Origin: Acidovorax sp. FHTAMBA
GTDB taxonomy: Bacteria > Pseudomonadota > Gammaproteobacteria > Burkholderiales > Burkholderiaceae_C
Direction: 5' to 3'
Assembly (NCBI RefSeq): GCF_038958875.1
Contig: NZ_CP152407.1
Location: forward strand, 317,501 to 381,500
Length of the DNA: 64,000 nt
The number at the start of each line of letters is the position of its first letter. Within the stretch, counting starts at the first letter, position 1. The notes beneath the pieces are model-generated. The model did no database searches. It saw only the letters and a list, made by a program, of their open reading frames with translations, and was not told the origin of the DNA. A program made the translations under genes and the position numbers. Shown here one piece after another: positions 51,283-59,376 of the stretch.

Positions 51283-51609
51283 TCAGCGCGCAGGCTGCAG
51301 CATGATGATGGCCATGCCCGCCAGCGCCACCAGCACCCCTGCCACGTCCCATGCCGTAGGCCGGATCCCATCCACCACCCACAGCCACGCCAGCGCCACA
51401 CCGATATAGACCCCGCCATAGGCCGCGTAGACGCGGCCGGCGCCTGCGGTGTCGTGCAGCGAGAGCAGCCACGCGAACAGCGCGAGGCTCAGCGCCGCCG
51501 GCAGCAGCAGCCACGCTGGCTTGCCGTGCTTGAGCCAGAGCCAGGGCAGATAGCAGCCCACTATTTCGGCGAGGGCCGTGGCAATGAAGAGCAATAGGGT
51601 ATTGGCCAT
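51283..51609 (-). CDS. ynfA: YnfA-family small membrane protein
   Basis: 108 residues, four hydrophobic helices. The opening LLLFIATALAEIVGCYLPWLWLK and AYGGVYIGVALAWLWVVDG are characteristic of the YnfA/UPF0060 family. Reported relatives resemble small multidrug transporters, but function is not settled. Start 51609 is chosen; upstream in-frame sequence lies in the insertion-sequence flank. The IS256 element ends 60 bp upstream, so the native promoter may have been altered by the insertion. Confidence 0.92.
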   Translation of the reverse strand: MANTLLLFIATALAEIVGCYLPWLWLKHGKPAWLLLPAALSLALFAWLLSLHDTAGAGRVYAAYGGVYIGVALAWLWVVDGIRPTAWDVAGVLVALAGMAIIMLQPAR

Positions 51610-51669
51610 TGCGAGAGTATGAATGTCTTCATCGGGGCAAAGGAGCGTGAGACGCGAAGCTGTTTTTGA

Positions 51670-53058
51670 GGGCTTGTCCGAATTTTCGTGTGTGAGGCTC
51701 ATTGAACCTTCACCGATTTTGTGAAGCTGGTTGAAGATCTTACGTGCTCGATTTCGTGAACCGGTCTTCGTAGAGGATCGCAAACTGGTTCATCGCTGAT
51801 TTCCAGTTGTTGGCCGCCCGCCCCCAGTCCTCGGTGATGTTGCGCAGTACCAGCCAGATCAGCTTGGTGGCCGCGTCGTCGCTAGGGAAATGTCCTCTGG
51901 TCTTGATGATCTTGCGCAGCCGCGCATTCACGCTCTCAATTGCGTTGGTCGTGTAGATCACGCGCCGTACCTCGGGCGGGAAGGCAAAGAACGGGATGAC
52001 CTTGTCCCAGGCCCTGCGCCAGGCGCTGGCGACAGTGGGGAACTTCTGCCCCCACGGCCCAGCCTCGAATGCGTGCAACTCGGCCTCGGCCGCTTCGGCG
52101 TTGACCGCTGTGTAGATCGGCTTGATGGCCGCGGCCAGCGCCTTGCGATCCTTCCATGACGCAAAGTCCAGGCTGCCCCGGATCAGGTGCACGATGCAGG
52201 TTTGCAGCGTGGTGGCCGGGAACACCGCTCCCAGCGCCTCTGGCATGCCTTTGAGGCCGTCGGTGACAGCGATCAGGATGTCGTTGACCCCGCGGGTCTT
52301 CAGATCGTTGAAGACCTTCATCCAGAACTTGGCCCCTTCTGTGTTCTCAATCCAGATGCCGAGGATGTCGCGGCTGCCGTCTGGCAGCACGCCCAGCGCC
52401 AGGTACACAGCCTTGGAGCGCACTACGGCGTCCTCGCGAATCTTGACCCTCAAGGCGTCGAAGAACACGACCGGGTACATCGACTCCAGCGGGCGTGTCT
52501 GCCAGGCCGTGACCTCGCTCATCACCTCGTCGGTGACGCGGCTGATGAGGTCGGGCGAGACGTCCACCGAGTACATCTCGGCCAGAAAGCCCTGGATCTC
52601 GCGCACCGTCATGCCGCGCGCGTACATGGCGATGATCTTGTCATCAAAGCCCGTGAAGCGCCGCTCGTGCTTGCCGATGAGCTGCGGCTCGAACGTGCCC
52701 TCGCGGTCGCGGGGAACGTCGATGCGTAAGGCCCCCACGTCGGTCAGCACGGTCTTGGCGCTCTTGCCGTTGCGGTGATTGGCCGCCGCCCCTTCGGGCT
52801 TGGCCTGACCGGGCGCGTAGCCCAGGTGATGGCTCATCTCGGCGCCCAGCGCCCGCTCAAGCACCGATTTCTTGAACTGCTGAAAGATACCCTCCAGCTC
52901 GGCCGGTGTCACCGGCCCGGGGATGAGTTGCTCGAGCAACTCGGCTGAGAATTGCGGCTGCGCCGCCTTGTCCGCTGATGCGGTGGTCTTCGTCTTGCGT
53001 GGCATTCATGCTCCTTGTTGACATGCTATGCCTCACACACAAAATTTCTGACAGGCTC
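51670..53058 (-). mobile_element. Complete IS256-family insertion sequence with 8-bp target duplication
   Basis: 1389 bp. The imperfect terminal inverted repeats run about 30 bp: the left begins GGGCTTGTCCGAATTTTCG and continues TGTGTGAGGC; the right, inverted, begins GAGCCTGTCAGAAATTTTG and continues TGTGTGAGGC. The flanks are the identical 8-mer GTTTTTGA at 51662-51669 and 53059-53066, a fitting duplication size for IS256. One transposase gene, intact. Intact ends and a perfect duplication argue for a recent insertion. It lies between ynfA and the CRISPR array. Confidence 0.95.
51740..53005 (-). CDS. IS256-family transposase
   Basis: 421 residues, a DDE transposase. The catalytic residues are in VVFFDALRVKIRED (D), LIAVTDGLKGMPEAL (D) and AIESVNARLRKIIK (E). 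The family signature CIVHLIRGSL is present between the second D and E. The N-terminal MutS-like leader (PRKTKTTASADKAAQ) precedes PGPVTPAELEGIFQQFKKSVLERALGAEM. Full length, no frameshift, so likely active. Carried by the element with target duplication at both ends. Confidence 0.97.
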   Translation of the reverse strand: MPRKTKTTASADKAAQPQFSAELLEQLIPGPVTPAELEGIFQQFKKSVLERALGAEMSHHLGYAPGQAKPEGAAANHRNGKSAKTVLTDVGALRIDVPRDREGTFEPQLIGKHERRFTGFDDKIIAMYARGMTVREIQGFLAEMYSVDVSPDLISRVTDEVMSEVTAWQTRPLESMYPVVFFDALRVKIREDAVVRSKAVYLALGVLPDGSRDILGIWIENTEGAKFWMKVFNDLKTRGVNDILIAVTDGLKGMPEALGAVFPATTLQTCIVHLIRGSLDFASWKDRKALAAAIKPIYTAVNAEAAEAELHAFEAGPWGQKFPTVASAWRRAWDKVIPFFAFPPEVRRVIYTTNAIESVNARLRKIIKTRGHFPSDDAATKLIWLVLRNITEDWGRAANNWKSAMNQFAILYEDRFTKSST

Positions 53059-53084
53059 GTTTTTGATTGACCGCGCGAAGCGCT

Positions 53085-53122
53085 GGCCTCGGTTTGGTGG
53101 GTTTACCCGCCAAACCGAGGCC
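53085..53122. other. Long perfect hairpin abutting and overlapping the first CRISPR repeat
   Basis: GGCCTCGGTTTGG (53085-53097) is exactly complementary to CCAAACCGAGGCC (53110-53122), with an inner GGGT/ACCC pairing. Its right arm covers the first three bases of repeat 1, which are exactly where that repeat departs from the consensus. No U-run follows on either strand, so it is not a normal terminator. Confidence 0.85.
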
Positions 53123-54294
53123 ATAGCTCCCTCTCTCACCCCGGATAGCTACACTCGCGCGAATCATGGGGTGTCTCCGGTTGCTTGTTGTAGCTCCCTC
53201 TCTCACCCCGGATAGCTACACTCAAACAGGTGCCAGCGTCCCTTTGCTTGTGAGTTGTAGCTCCCTCTCTCACCCCGGATAGCTACACTCTCAGGCCCTT
53301 GCGTTGCACGTTGCCCATTCGTTGTAGCTCCCTCTCTCACCCCGGATAGCTACACTCCACCACGGGCAGCGGGCCGCAGGTAACGGGGTTGTAGCTCCCT
53401 CTCTCACCCCGGATAGCTACACTCTCGGTGCTGTGCACCTGGCGCGAGTCCGTCGTTGTAGCTCCCTCTCTCACCCCGGATAGCTACACTCTTGGTATCC
53501 GGTGTAGAGGGCTTCGCCGCCCGTTGTAGCTCCCTCTCTCACCCCGGATAGCTACACTCGCGGCGGCCGATGGCGTGGCCGTGCAGGACGTTGTAGCTCC
53601 CTCTCTCACCCCGGATAGCTACACTGGCAAGTGCGGGTGAGCCGGTGGCAATCCGGTTGTAGCTCCCTCTCTCACCCCGGATAGCTACACTCCATTGAGC
53701 CCGTCACCAAGATCACTGCGCAGTTGTAGCTCCCTCTCTCACCCCGGATAGCTACACTCCTTATGCCGAATTTCGCCCCGCTTTAGCGGGTTGTAGCTCC
53801 CTCTCTCACCCCGGATAGCTACACTCTGGAGAACGGCCAAGGGCAGCAGCAAAGAGGTTGTAGCTCCCTCTCTCACCCCGGATAGCTACACTCCGGCACG
53901 CTGGAGGCCATCCCCGGAGGCCCGTTGTAGCTCCCTCTCTCACCCCGGATAGCTACACTCCGGGGTCTGCTGGGGTGCGGGCGTCGCTCCGTTGTAGCTC
54001 CCTCTCTCACCCCGGATAGCTACACTCTCAGCGCGGCGTCAATCGTGTCCACGGGTGGTTGTAGCTCCCTCTCTCACCCCGGATAGCTACACTCGATACC
54101 CACCAGATTGCGTGCATCAGACACGTTGTAGCTCCCTCTCTCACCCCGGATAGCTACACTCCAGCTATCTTTCTACCACCCTTACGGTGCAGTTGTAGCT
54201 CCCTCTCTCACCCCGGATAGCTACACTCCATTGAACCGGTGACCAAGATCACAGCGCAGTTGTAGCTCCCTCTCTCACCCCGGATAGCTACACT
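53120..54294 (+). CRISPR. Type II-C CRISPR array, 18 repeats, 17 spacers
   Basis: 36-bp repeats beginning GTTGTAGCTCCC and ending GGATAGCTACACT; repeats 2-18 are identical. Repeat 1 (53120-53155) is GCCATAGC at its 5' end, three changes. Spacers are 31 bp (15 of 17; one of 30 bp, 53626-53655, and one of 32 bp, 53491-53522). The strand is set by comparison with Neisseria-type II-C repeats (GTTGTAGCTCCC start) and by complementarity of the repeat to the tracrRNA at 59036-59056. The repeat end TACACT resembles a -10 box, as II-C repeats often do. Spacers 9 and 17 are related (see findings). The array converges on cas2. Confidence 0.98.
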
Positions 54295-54305
54295 CTGGCC
54301 CCCTT

Positions 54306-54355
54306 GAAACCCGCTCCAGGCCTGGCTTGGAGCGGGTTTCCGTTTTGAAAAACGG
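54306..54355 (+). terminator. Strong hairpin at the end of the CRISPR array
   Basis: GAAACCCGCTCCA (54306-54318) pairs perfectly with TGGAGCGGGTTTC (54328-54340), 13 bp with a nine-base loop. CCGTTTT-G-AAAAACGG follows (54340-54355). It is placed 11 bp after the last repeat and just before the end of convergent cas2, so it probably ends transcription from either side. Confidence 0.75.
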
Positions 54356-54359
54356 CTTT

Positions 54360-54668
54360 TCAAAACAGCGCAATCTGGGCTGCATTCACCTTTTTTTCCT
54401 GAAACAGCGGCAGTCCGACCAGCATCTTCATGCTGGCAAACTGTTTTTCGGTCACTGTCAATACCCGCACAGAGCCTTCTGGGGGCAGGTTCGCGAGCAA
54501 GCGCTTCATGTGTTTCTCTTCGGCGTCGCTGCCGTTCAAGATGCGGCCATACACCGAGTACTGGATCATGTCGTAGCCGTCGTTGAGCAAAAAGCGGCGG
54601 AACACGGTGTAGGCGCGGCGTTCGGCCTTGGTCACCACGGGCAAGTCGAAGAACACCATCATGCGCAT
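54360..54668 (-). CDS. cas2: CRISPR-associated endoribonuclease/integration protein Cas2
   Basis: 102 residues, ferredoxin-like fold. It starts MRMMVFFDLPVVTKAERRAY (the FFDLPV strand with its Asp is the conserved Cas2 start) and continues YTVFRRFLLNDGYDMIQYSVYGRI and VRVLTVTEKQFASMKMLVG. It bridges two Cas1 dimers during spacer integration. It is last of cas9-cas1-cas2, 51 bp after cas1, and convergent with the array whose hairpin end is just beyond its stop. An 8-codon longer start (54692) is possible but less likely. Confidence 0.96.
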   Translation of the reverse strand: MRMMVFFDLPVVTKAERRAYTVFRRFLLNDGYDMIQYSVYGRILNGSDAEEKHMKRLLANLPPEGSVRVLTVTEKQFASMKMLVGLPLFQEKKVNAAQIALF

Positions 54669-54719
54669 GAATCGTCTCGTGGCCTGGCCCATGGTGGCGA
54701 TATTGAAGTTCTGCTACGG

Positions 54720-55628
54720 CTACATCTCAAAGCTGTGCTGGGTCAGGCCTATCAGTGTTGGCAGCTCAAGCACCTGCTCGCTGCCACCATTTAGCAGCCT
54801 GGCCAGCGACTCTGCTGCTTGCTCTATGGACGACAGCACACTCATACGTCCCCGCGGCATGGCCACGTCTACGTTCAGAAGGCCCACCAGGGCTACCTTG
54901 TCAGCGGGTCGCAATTCACCGTCCGTCTCAGCAGCGCAGGTTTGCGCCACGTGCAAGTCCACTATGGCGCGGTAGGGCTCTATCAGGTCGTCAGCCAGGT
55001 TGAAGGCGTTTTGCTCGCTGCAGTGAAATAGCCCCACGCTGGGCAGCAAGCCATGAGCGACCAGCGCCCGGGCACAGGCACCACGCATCACGGCGTAGCC
55101 ATAGTCCAGTGCGGCGTTGATCCAGCCCTCTTGGCTGCGGTGGAAGCTGCGACCAAACAGTTGCGGAAAGTAGTACGCGCTGGCTTGCGCCTCCATATTT
55201 CCGGTGTCGCCCGAGCGCACCCGACGCGCATACGAAGCCAGGCGGTCAGCTCCGGCCACCGCCAGCAGTTGCATGCACCGGGCTTGGTTGTCGATTTTGC
55301 TTTGCACGATGGTGGCCCAGGCGCGCTTGGCGGTGGGCTTGTCAATGCTCAGCTGCAGGCGCTGCATGCGGGTGGCCCGGCTGTGCTGCAGAAAGGGCAA
55401 GAACACGCCATTGGGCTGGTGGTTGTCGCCCGTGCTGTACATGCCAATGCCGTATTCGGCGCAGGCCGAGAGCACGGGGTGCGTGAGCGTAATTTCACGG
55501 TGGTTGAGCACGATCACCGCGATGTCTTCAAACGGTACGCGGGCCGATTGCTCTTGCTCCACCACCAGCGCGAAATGCTCGCGCTTGAGCTTGGCGGGCT
55601 TGCTGACGATGACGCTACGCCAGACCAT
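54720..55628 (-). CDS. cas1: CRISPR-associated integrase Cas1 (type II-C)
   Basis: 302 residues from MVWRSVIVSKPAKLKREHFALVVEQ. Metal/catalytic positions: Glu in NMEAQASAYYFPQLFG (about 143-158), His in LFHCSEQNAFNLADDLIEPYR (H-C-S-EQN, then E/D), typical of type II Cas1. It forms with Cas2 the adaptation complex. Its ATG lies 14 bp inside the cas9 3' end, so translation is probably coupled. An upstream in-frame extension would run deep into cas9 and is rejected. Confidence 0.96.
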   Translation of the reverse strand: MVWRSVIVSKPAKLKREHFALVVEQEQSARVPFEDIAVIVLNHREITLTHPVLSACAEYGIGMYSTGDNHQPNGVFLPFLQHSRATRMQRLQLSIDKPTAKRAWATIVQSKIDNQARCMQLLAVAGADRLASYARRVRSGDTGNMEAQASAYYFPQLFGRSFHRSQEGWINAALDYGYAVMRGACARALVAHGLLPSVGLFHCSEQNAFNLADDLIEPYRAIVDLHVAQTCAAETDGELRPADKVALVGLLNVDVAMPRGRMSVLSSIEQAAESLARLLNGGSEQVLELPTLIGLTQHSFEM

Positions 55629-58600
55629 GGCGCTGCTCCGGACGGGAGGGGTGGATGTGACCAAGCACATCAACGTTCAATTTCTCAAAAGATAGAGCGG
55701 TTTTGACTCCAATGCCTTCGATCGCTCCCACTTTGGTGCTCACCGTATTTCGGTCATGCAGCCACAGGTTGATATTGCCCGTGCCTCGGTGACAACTGCC
55801 AAAGTAGCCCGTCAGTGCCGCTTTGCCCTTTTGTTGGACGCGAACGAGATCGTTAGGAAACAACGAGTACAAAAACTCAAAACTCTCATCCACCAACGTC
55901 CACTCTTCCTCGTCCTTGAACGCAACAATTGCCCGGTTGGGCAAGCCAGTCACCCGATGGTGCACATACACCGGCACCAAGTGGAACTTGCCCGCCTTGG
56001 TGAACACGTCCACACGCAGCATGGTGTCGTTCTTGGCAATACCACCGCGAACAGGAATGCCACTGAGCTTGTCGATCACCAGCTTGACGGTGCGCACGAT
56101 GGGGCCTGTGGGGTCGCCGCTCTTGCCGGGCTTGTAGAACGGTTGGTCTGGGCCAAACGCTTTGTCCGATTTGCCGCCATGGGCCTCCAGGCGTGCGCGA
56201 ATCGCTGCATACAGCTTGGCATTGCGGTGCGGGTCTGCCAGATTGTCCAGGTCCTTGAGGCTCAGGCTTGCTAGCGGTACTTTCTGCACCACGCCGCCTT
56301 GCTTGCGCAGGCTTTCAGGCTGGGCGTAAATCGTCTCTTTGTGTGCCGCGCCATCGTTTCGCCGCTGGGGCGCGCGTGACACAAACAGCGTGCGCACCTC
56401 CAGCAGGTCCTGCGCTGAATACGTACCCAGCCTTTGCAAATCCTCGCGCAACGCCTGCAATTCGTCCGTGTACAAGCGCGTCTGCAGCTCGTGCCTGAAG
56501 TGCGCCCAGGGTTCGGGAAAGTGCTGCACACCGCGCGCATGGGCCTCGGGGTTGAGGATCTCGCCAGTTTCCGGGTCAGGGAATCCCTCCTTCAGGTAAG
56601 CCACTTCCCGATTGCGTGCGTAGTCGGCCAGGGCTTTCACCATTGCGTGGCTGCAGGCGGCCACCACGGCGGCATCCAGCGCGTGGTGGCGGTCGCTCTC
56701 GCTGCGTACCTTGCTCAGGCCCCATCGGGCGCGTAAGAAGGCCGTGAGTTGACCATTGACCACCACGCAGCGCTTGTTGGCATTGCCATCGGCACGCGGT
56801 GCCAGCTGCAGGTGTTCTTCTACATAGTTTTTGAAGAACTTGCAGATATAGCGGGTGTCGTTGAGGTTGCGGTCTTTAAAGCCGCTGGCCTCCTCTGGCC
56901 CGTAGTTCTTTCGAAGCAAGCGGTTGCGCTTGGCCATGCGGTAGCTCTTGTTGCTGTTGACCCACGCCGCATAGTTGCGCCAGCGGTCGCCGTCCTCGCC
57001 GCCAGCAAAGCTGGTCAGGTACTCATACGCCGTGCGGTTGCCCTTGTTCTGGTTCTCGCGCGTCAGCACCAGCACCTTGTTGTTCTTGCTGTCGTCGTAG
57101 CTGCGCGAGTAGGGCAGCGCGTGGTCGATCTGCGCGTAGTTGGCATCGTTGAGCACGCGATCAATGTCTAGGCCTTCCAGCGAGTACGCACACTTGCCAT
57201 GCTGCTCGCGGTAAAGCATCCACTTTTCAAAAACAATGCCCTTGGGACGATAGCCATGGTCTTGTTCAAAGCTCTCTCGCGCCTTGTCATTGCGATCTCT
57301 GAATTCCTCCTGCAGTTTTTTGACCTCGCGCCGCTCATCCAGTGGCCGTGACAGATCTCGCGCCATTTCAATGTGCACTGCGGACAGGCTGCCATGCTTC
57401 TTGATGATGGCGTTCACCACCTTGCGCGCCTGGTTCAAGGCTCGTAGCACCACGGGGTTGCGCGGCACGTCGATGTCATCGCGGAACACCATGGAGCCGG
57501 TGCTGCTGCGTTCGTCCTTGTAAAACGACGGCAGGTAGCGATTTGTGCCCGTGCCCAGCACCACGCGCTGGCTGTGGTGGCCATAGTCGCCGATTTGCGC
57601 GACCGCCTCGTCGTAGCGCAAACCACGCTCCATGTGCGGCACGATCTGGAGCAGTGCTTTGAGCGACAACGCGTGAAACTTGTCAAAGCGCAGCCCCAAC
57701 AAAACGGGTATGACGGCCTGCGCTTGCGGCAGTGCCAGGGCGGCAAGTTCGCGCTCCACTTCGGCATCGTCCTTGTACACGCTGAGTACCCAGCCAACGC
57801 TGTCAAGCCACTGCGGCCGTCCGTCCAAGGCTGCCACGCTGATCTGCCGCCAAGCGTCTTGCAGCCCTGCCTTGTTCAGCGCTCTGCGCAAGTCATGCCA
57901 AGCGGGTAGCTTTACCAAAGGCTGGTCTTCGGGGTCTTTGGTTTTGCCTGCTTCCTTTTGTGCCTCGCTGGGATAGGCCAGCCCGCCAAATCGGGCAGTG
58001 TCGGGTATGTGACCGGCCTTGACGAGCGCAGTCTTGAGCGTTTTGTACTTGAACTGCTCGGTCTGGTAGGGCAGCAGCAGCGCCAATGCGCGCTCGTCCT
58101 GCGTCAGAGCACGCGATGCACCGTCCACTATCACGCGCAGGTTGTTCAACCGGGTCAGCCACACATGGCGCTCTGCGGTGAAGCTGGCCTTGGGGGCGCG
58201 AAACTCGGCTTTCTCAAAGGTGCAGTGGCCCAGCATTTTGAGCAAGTCTGCGCCCGCTAATGCGGGCTTCTGGTTCCAGAACAGGCCACTCTTGCGGTCG
58301 CCGTCGCCGCGCACGCGCGCTTCAAAATCAGCGCTGGCGTACGGGTTGCCAAATCTGCGCTGGTGCTCGAACAGCAGCGCAAACTCTTTGTCGAGCAGGA
58401 CCCTTGAAAGGGCCTTGTCGTATTCACCGCGCTTGTTGCGCTGGGCGTGCGGAAACTCGGCCAGCACCATTTCCGCTGCAGTGCGATAGCCCTTGCTGGC
58501 AAACTTTGCGGCGGTGTCGGCCAGGCCCTTTTTTACGCGGCCGCCTTCGCCCTTGGCATCCCCTTCGGCCTGCATCTCTTCGGCCTTGCTGGCCCAGTGG

Positions 58601-59007
58601 AATCCCCGGTGTTTGCACAGGTGATAGATCACACGAGCCCACTCTTGGTTTGACAGCAAACGTTCGAGCGCCTCAACGCGCAATTGCCAGGTGGTTACCG
58701 AAGCCGATGGCAGCTGTTTGAAAAACGCAGCGCTATCGATCAAGCCTTGCTGTTTGAGCAGCCGCCCCAGCTTGGTTAGGCGCCAGCTTCTGCGGTACAG
58801 CCGCCGCCGCAAAAGGCGGGCTTGGCGCCTGGCCAGGTTCAAAGACTCGCCCTCTTTGGCCGTCTCTGCCTTGTCGAAGCAGCGAACGCCAATGTCCACA
58901 ATGCGTGCCTCGTTCAAGACGGCCCAACCGACCGAAGCAATGCCAATGTCCAGGCCCAGCGTAAGAAATTGATTGATGGGAGGCGTGTCATTTGCCGCTT
59001 GATTCAT
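55615..59007 (-). CDS. cas9: CRISPR-associated endonuclease Cas9 (type II-C)
   Basis: 1130 residues, in the short II-C size class. RuvC-I is TLGLDIGIASVGWAVL (Asp20); the Arg-rich bridge helix is NLARRQARLLRRRLYRRSW (57-75); RuvC-II is AVHIEMARDLS (Glu547); HNH is AQIDHALPYSRSYDDSKNNK (Asp628, His629) then VLVLTRENQNKGNRT; RuvC-III is SDRHHALDAAVVAA (His774/775, Asp778). All nuclease residues are present, so it should cut both strands of guide-matched DNA. A GGGAGA ribosome site precedes the ATG. The first codons overlap the -35 of the divergent tracrRNA promoter. cas1 starts within its last codons. Confidence 0.98.
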   Translation of the reverse strand: MNQAANDTPPINQFLTLGLDIGIASVGWAVLNEARIVDIGVRCFDKAETAKEGESLNLARRQARLLRRRLYRRSWRLTKLGRLLKQQGLIDSAAFFKQLPSASVTTWQLRVEALERLLSNQEWARVIYHLCKHRGFHWASKAEEMQAEGDAKGEGGRVKKGLADTAAKFASKGYRTAAEMVLAEFPHAQRNKRGEYDKALSRVLLDKEFALLFEHQRRFGNPYASADFEARVRGDGDRKSGLFWNQKPALAGADLLKMLGHCTFEKAEFRAPKASFTAERHVWLTRLNNLRVIVDGASRALTQDERALALLLPYQTEQFKYKTLKTALVKAGHIPDTARFGGLAYPSEAQKEAGKTKDPEDQPLVKLPAWHDLRRALNKAGLQDAWRQISVAALDGRPQWLDSVGWVLSVYKDDAEVERELAALALPQAQAVIPVLLGLRFDKFHALSLKALLQIVPHMERGLRYDEAVAQIGDYGHHSQRVVLGTGTNRYLPSFYKDERSSTGSMVFRDDIDVPRNPVVLRALNQARKVVNAIIKKHGSLSAVHIEMARDLSRPLDERREVKKLQEEFRDRNDKARESFEQDHGYRPKGIVFEKWMLYREQHGKCAYSLEGLDIDRVLNDANYAQIDHALPYSRSYDDSKNNKVLVLTRENQNKGNRTAYEYLTSFAGGEDGDRWRNYAAWVNSNKSYRMAKRNRLLRKNYGPEEASGFKDRNLNDTRYICKFFKNYVEEHLQLAPRADGNANKRCVVVNGQLTAFLRARWGLSKVRSESDRHHALDAAVVAACSHAMVKALADYARNREVAYLKEGFPDPETGEILNPEAHARGVQHFPEPWAHFRHELQTRLYTDELQALREDLQRLGTYSAQDLLEVRTLFVSRAPQRRNDGAAHKETIYAQPESLRKQGGVVQKVPLASLSLKDLDNLADPHRNAKLYAAIRARLEAHGGKSDKAFGPDQPFYKPGKSGDPTGPIVRTVKLVIDKLSGIPVRGGIAKNDTMLRVDVFTKAGKFHLVPVYVHHRVTGLPNRAIVAFKDEEEWTLVDESFEFLYSLFPNDLVRVQQKGKAALTGYFGSCHRGTGNINLWLHDRNTVSTKVGAIEGIGVKTALSFEKLNVDVLGHIHPSRPEQRHGLA

Positions 59008-59026
59008 GTGGTCTCCCTGCTACACT
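58999..59026 (+). promoter_or_regulatory. tracrRNA promoter overlapping the cas9 start
   Basis: -35 TTGATT (58999-59004), 16 bp, -10 TACACT (59021-59026) with an extended TGC just before it (TGCTACACT, 59018-59026). GCTACACT is also the exact 3' end of each CRISPR repeat. The -35 lies in cas9 codons 2-3 on the opposite strand. Confidence 0.7.
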
Positions 59027-59032
59027 CGCACC

Positions 59033-59133
59033 GTTTGTAGTTATCCGGGGTGAGAGCCGTTGCTGCAATAAGGAGGGGTCGAATGGCCCCGTCCGTACCC
59101 AAAAGCCTGGCAGGGCAACCTGCCAGGCTTTTT
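59033..59133 (+). ncRNA. tracrRNA of the type II-C CRISPR-Cas9 system
   Basis: Anti-repeat TGTAGTTATCCGGGGTGAGAG (in parts: 59036-59056) is complementary to the 3' two-thirds of the CRISPR repeat, with one T for C change. It continues CCGTTGCTGCAATAAGG, the same motif as Neisseria II-C tracrRNA (CCGTTGCT-x-CAATAAGG). A hairpin around AGGGG...CCCC follows, then the terminator AGCCTGGCAGG-GCAA-CCTGCCAGGCT and TTTTT at about 59133. About 100 nt, plus strand, divergent from cas9. The 5' end is inferred from the promoter and the anti-repeat. Confidence 0.93.
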
Positions 59134-59178
59134 CATTGTCTGGGTTCGCAGGCTTTTGTCAAAAAATGTATCTCTAAG

Positions 59179-59220
59179 TTGAGCCTTGCTCCCTTGCTAT
59201 TCGCCGACGTGAAGGCTCAA
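59179..59220. other. Perfect inverted repeat downstream of tracrRNA
   Basis: TTGAGCCTT (59179-59187) and AAGGCTCAA (59212-59220) are perfect complements around a 24-bp centre. No T-run follows. It is placed between the tracrRNA terminator and the GlcD gene terminator. Function unknown. Confidence 0.5.
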
Positions 59221-59228
59221 AGGGCATG

Positions 59229-59250
59229 AAAAAAGCGCCGCAAGCGGCGC
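59229..59250 (-). terminator. Terminator of the GlcD-like gene
   Basis: Minus strand: GCGCCGC-TT-GCGGCGC stem (59250-59235) followed by a run of six T. It lies about 130 bp past the stop at 59377. On the plus strand it is followed by TCTTT, so it may act both ways. Confidence 0.8.
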
Positions 59251-59287
59251 TCTTTAAAAAAGCTGCGGTGCTTTTGAGGAGAAAATC

Positions 59288-59348
59288 CTAGTCAAAACGG
59301 CGTCCAGCGCTTATTGGACAAGCGCTAATAGCTATAAAAAACATAGCG
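59288..59348 (+). repeat. Dispersed repeat family B (copy B8)
   Basis: TAGTCAAAACGGCGTCCAGC, GCTTATTGGACAAGCGC, TAATAGCTATAAAAAACATAG: the forward form with a changed core. It sits between the terminator and the stop of the GlcD-like gene. Confidence 0.75.
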
Positions 59349-59376
59349 TTCCGCCCTGAGCGCATTCAACCTGCGA

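Noticed and set aside
53015..53215. Small open frame across the right IS end and first CRISPR repeats
   Set aside because: It reads through the terminal inverted repeat, hairpin and array repeats, so it is not a gene.
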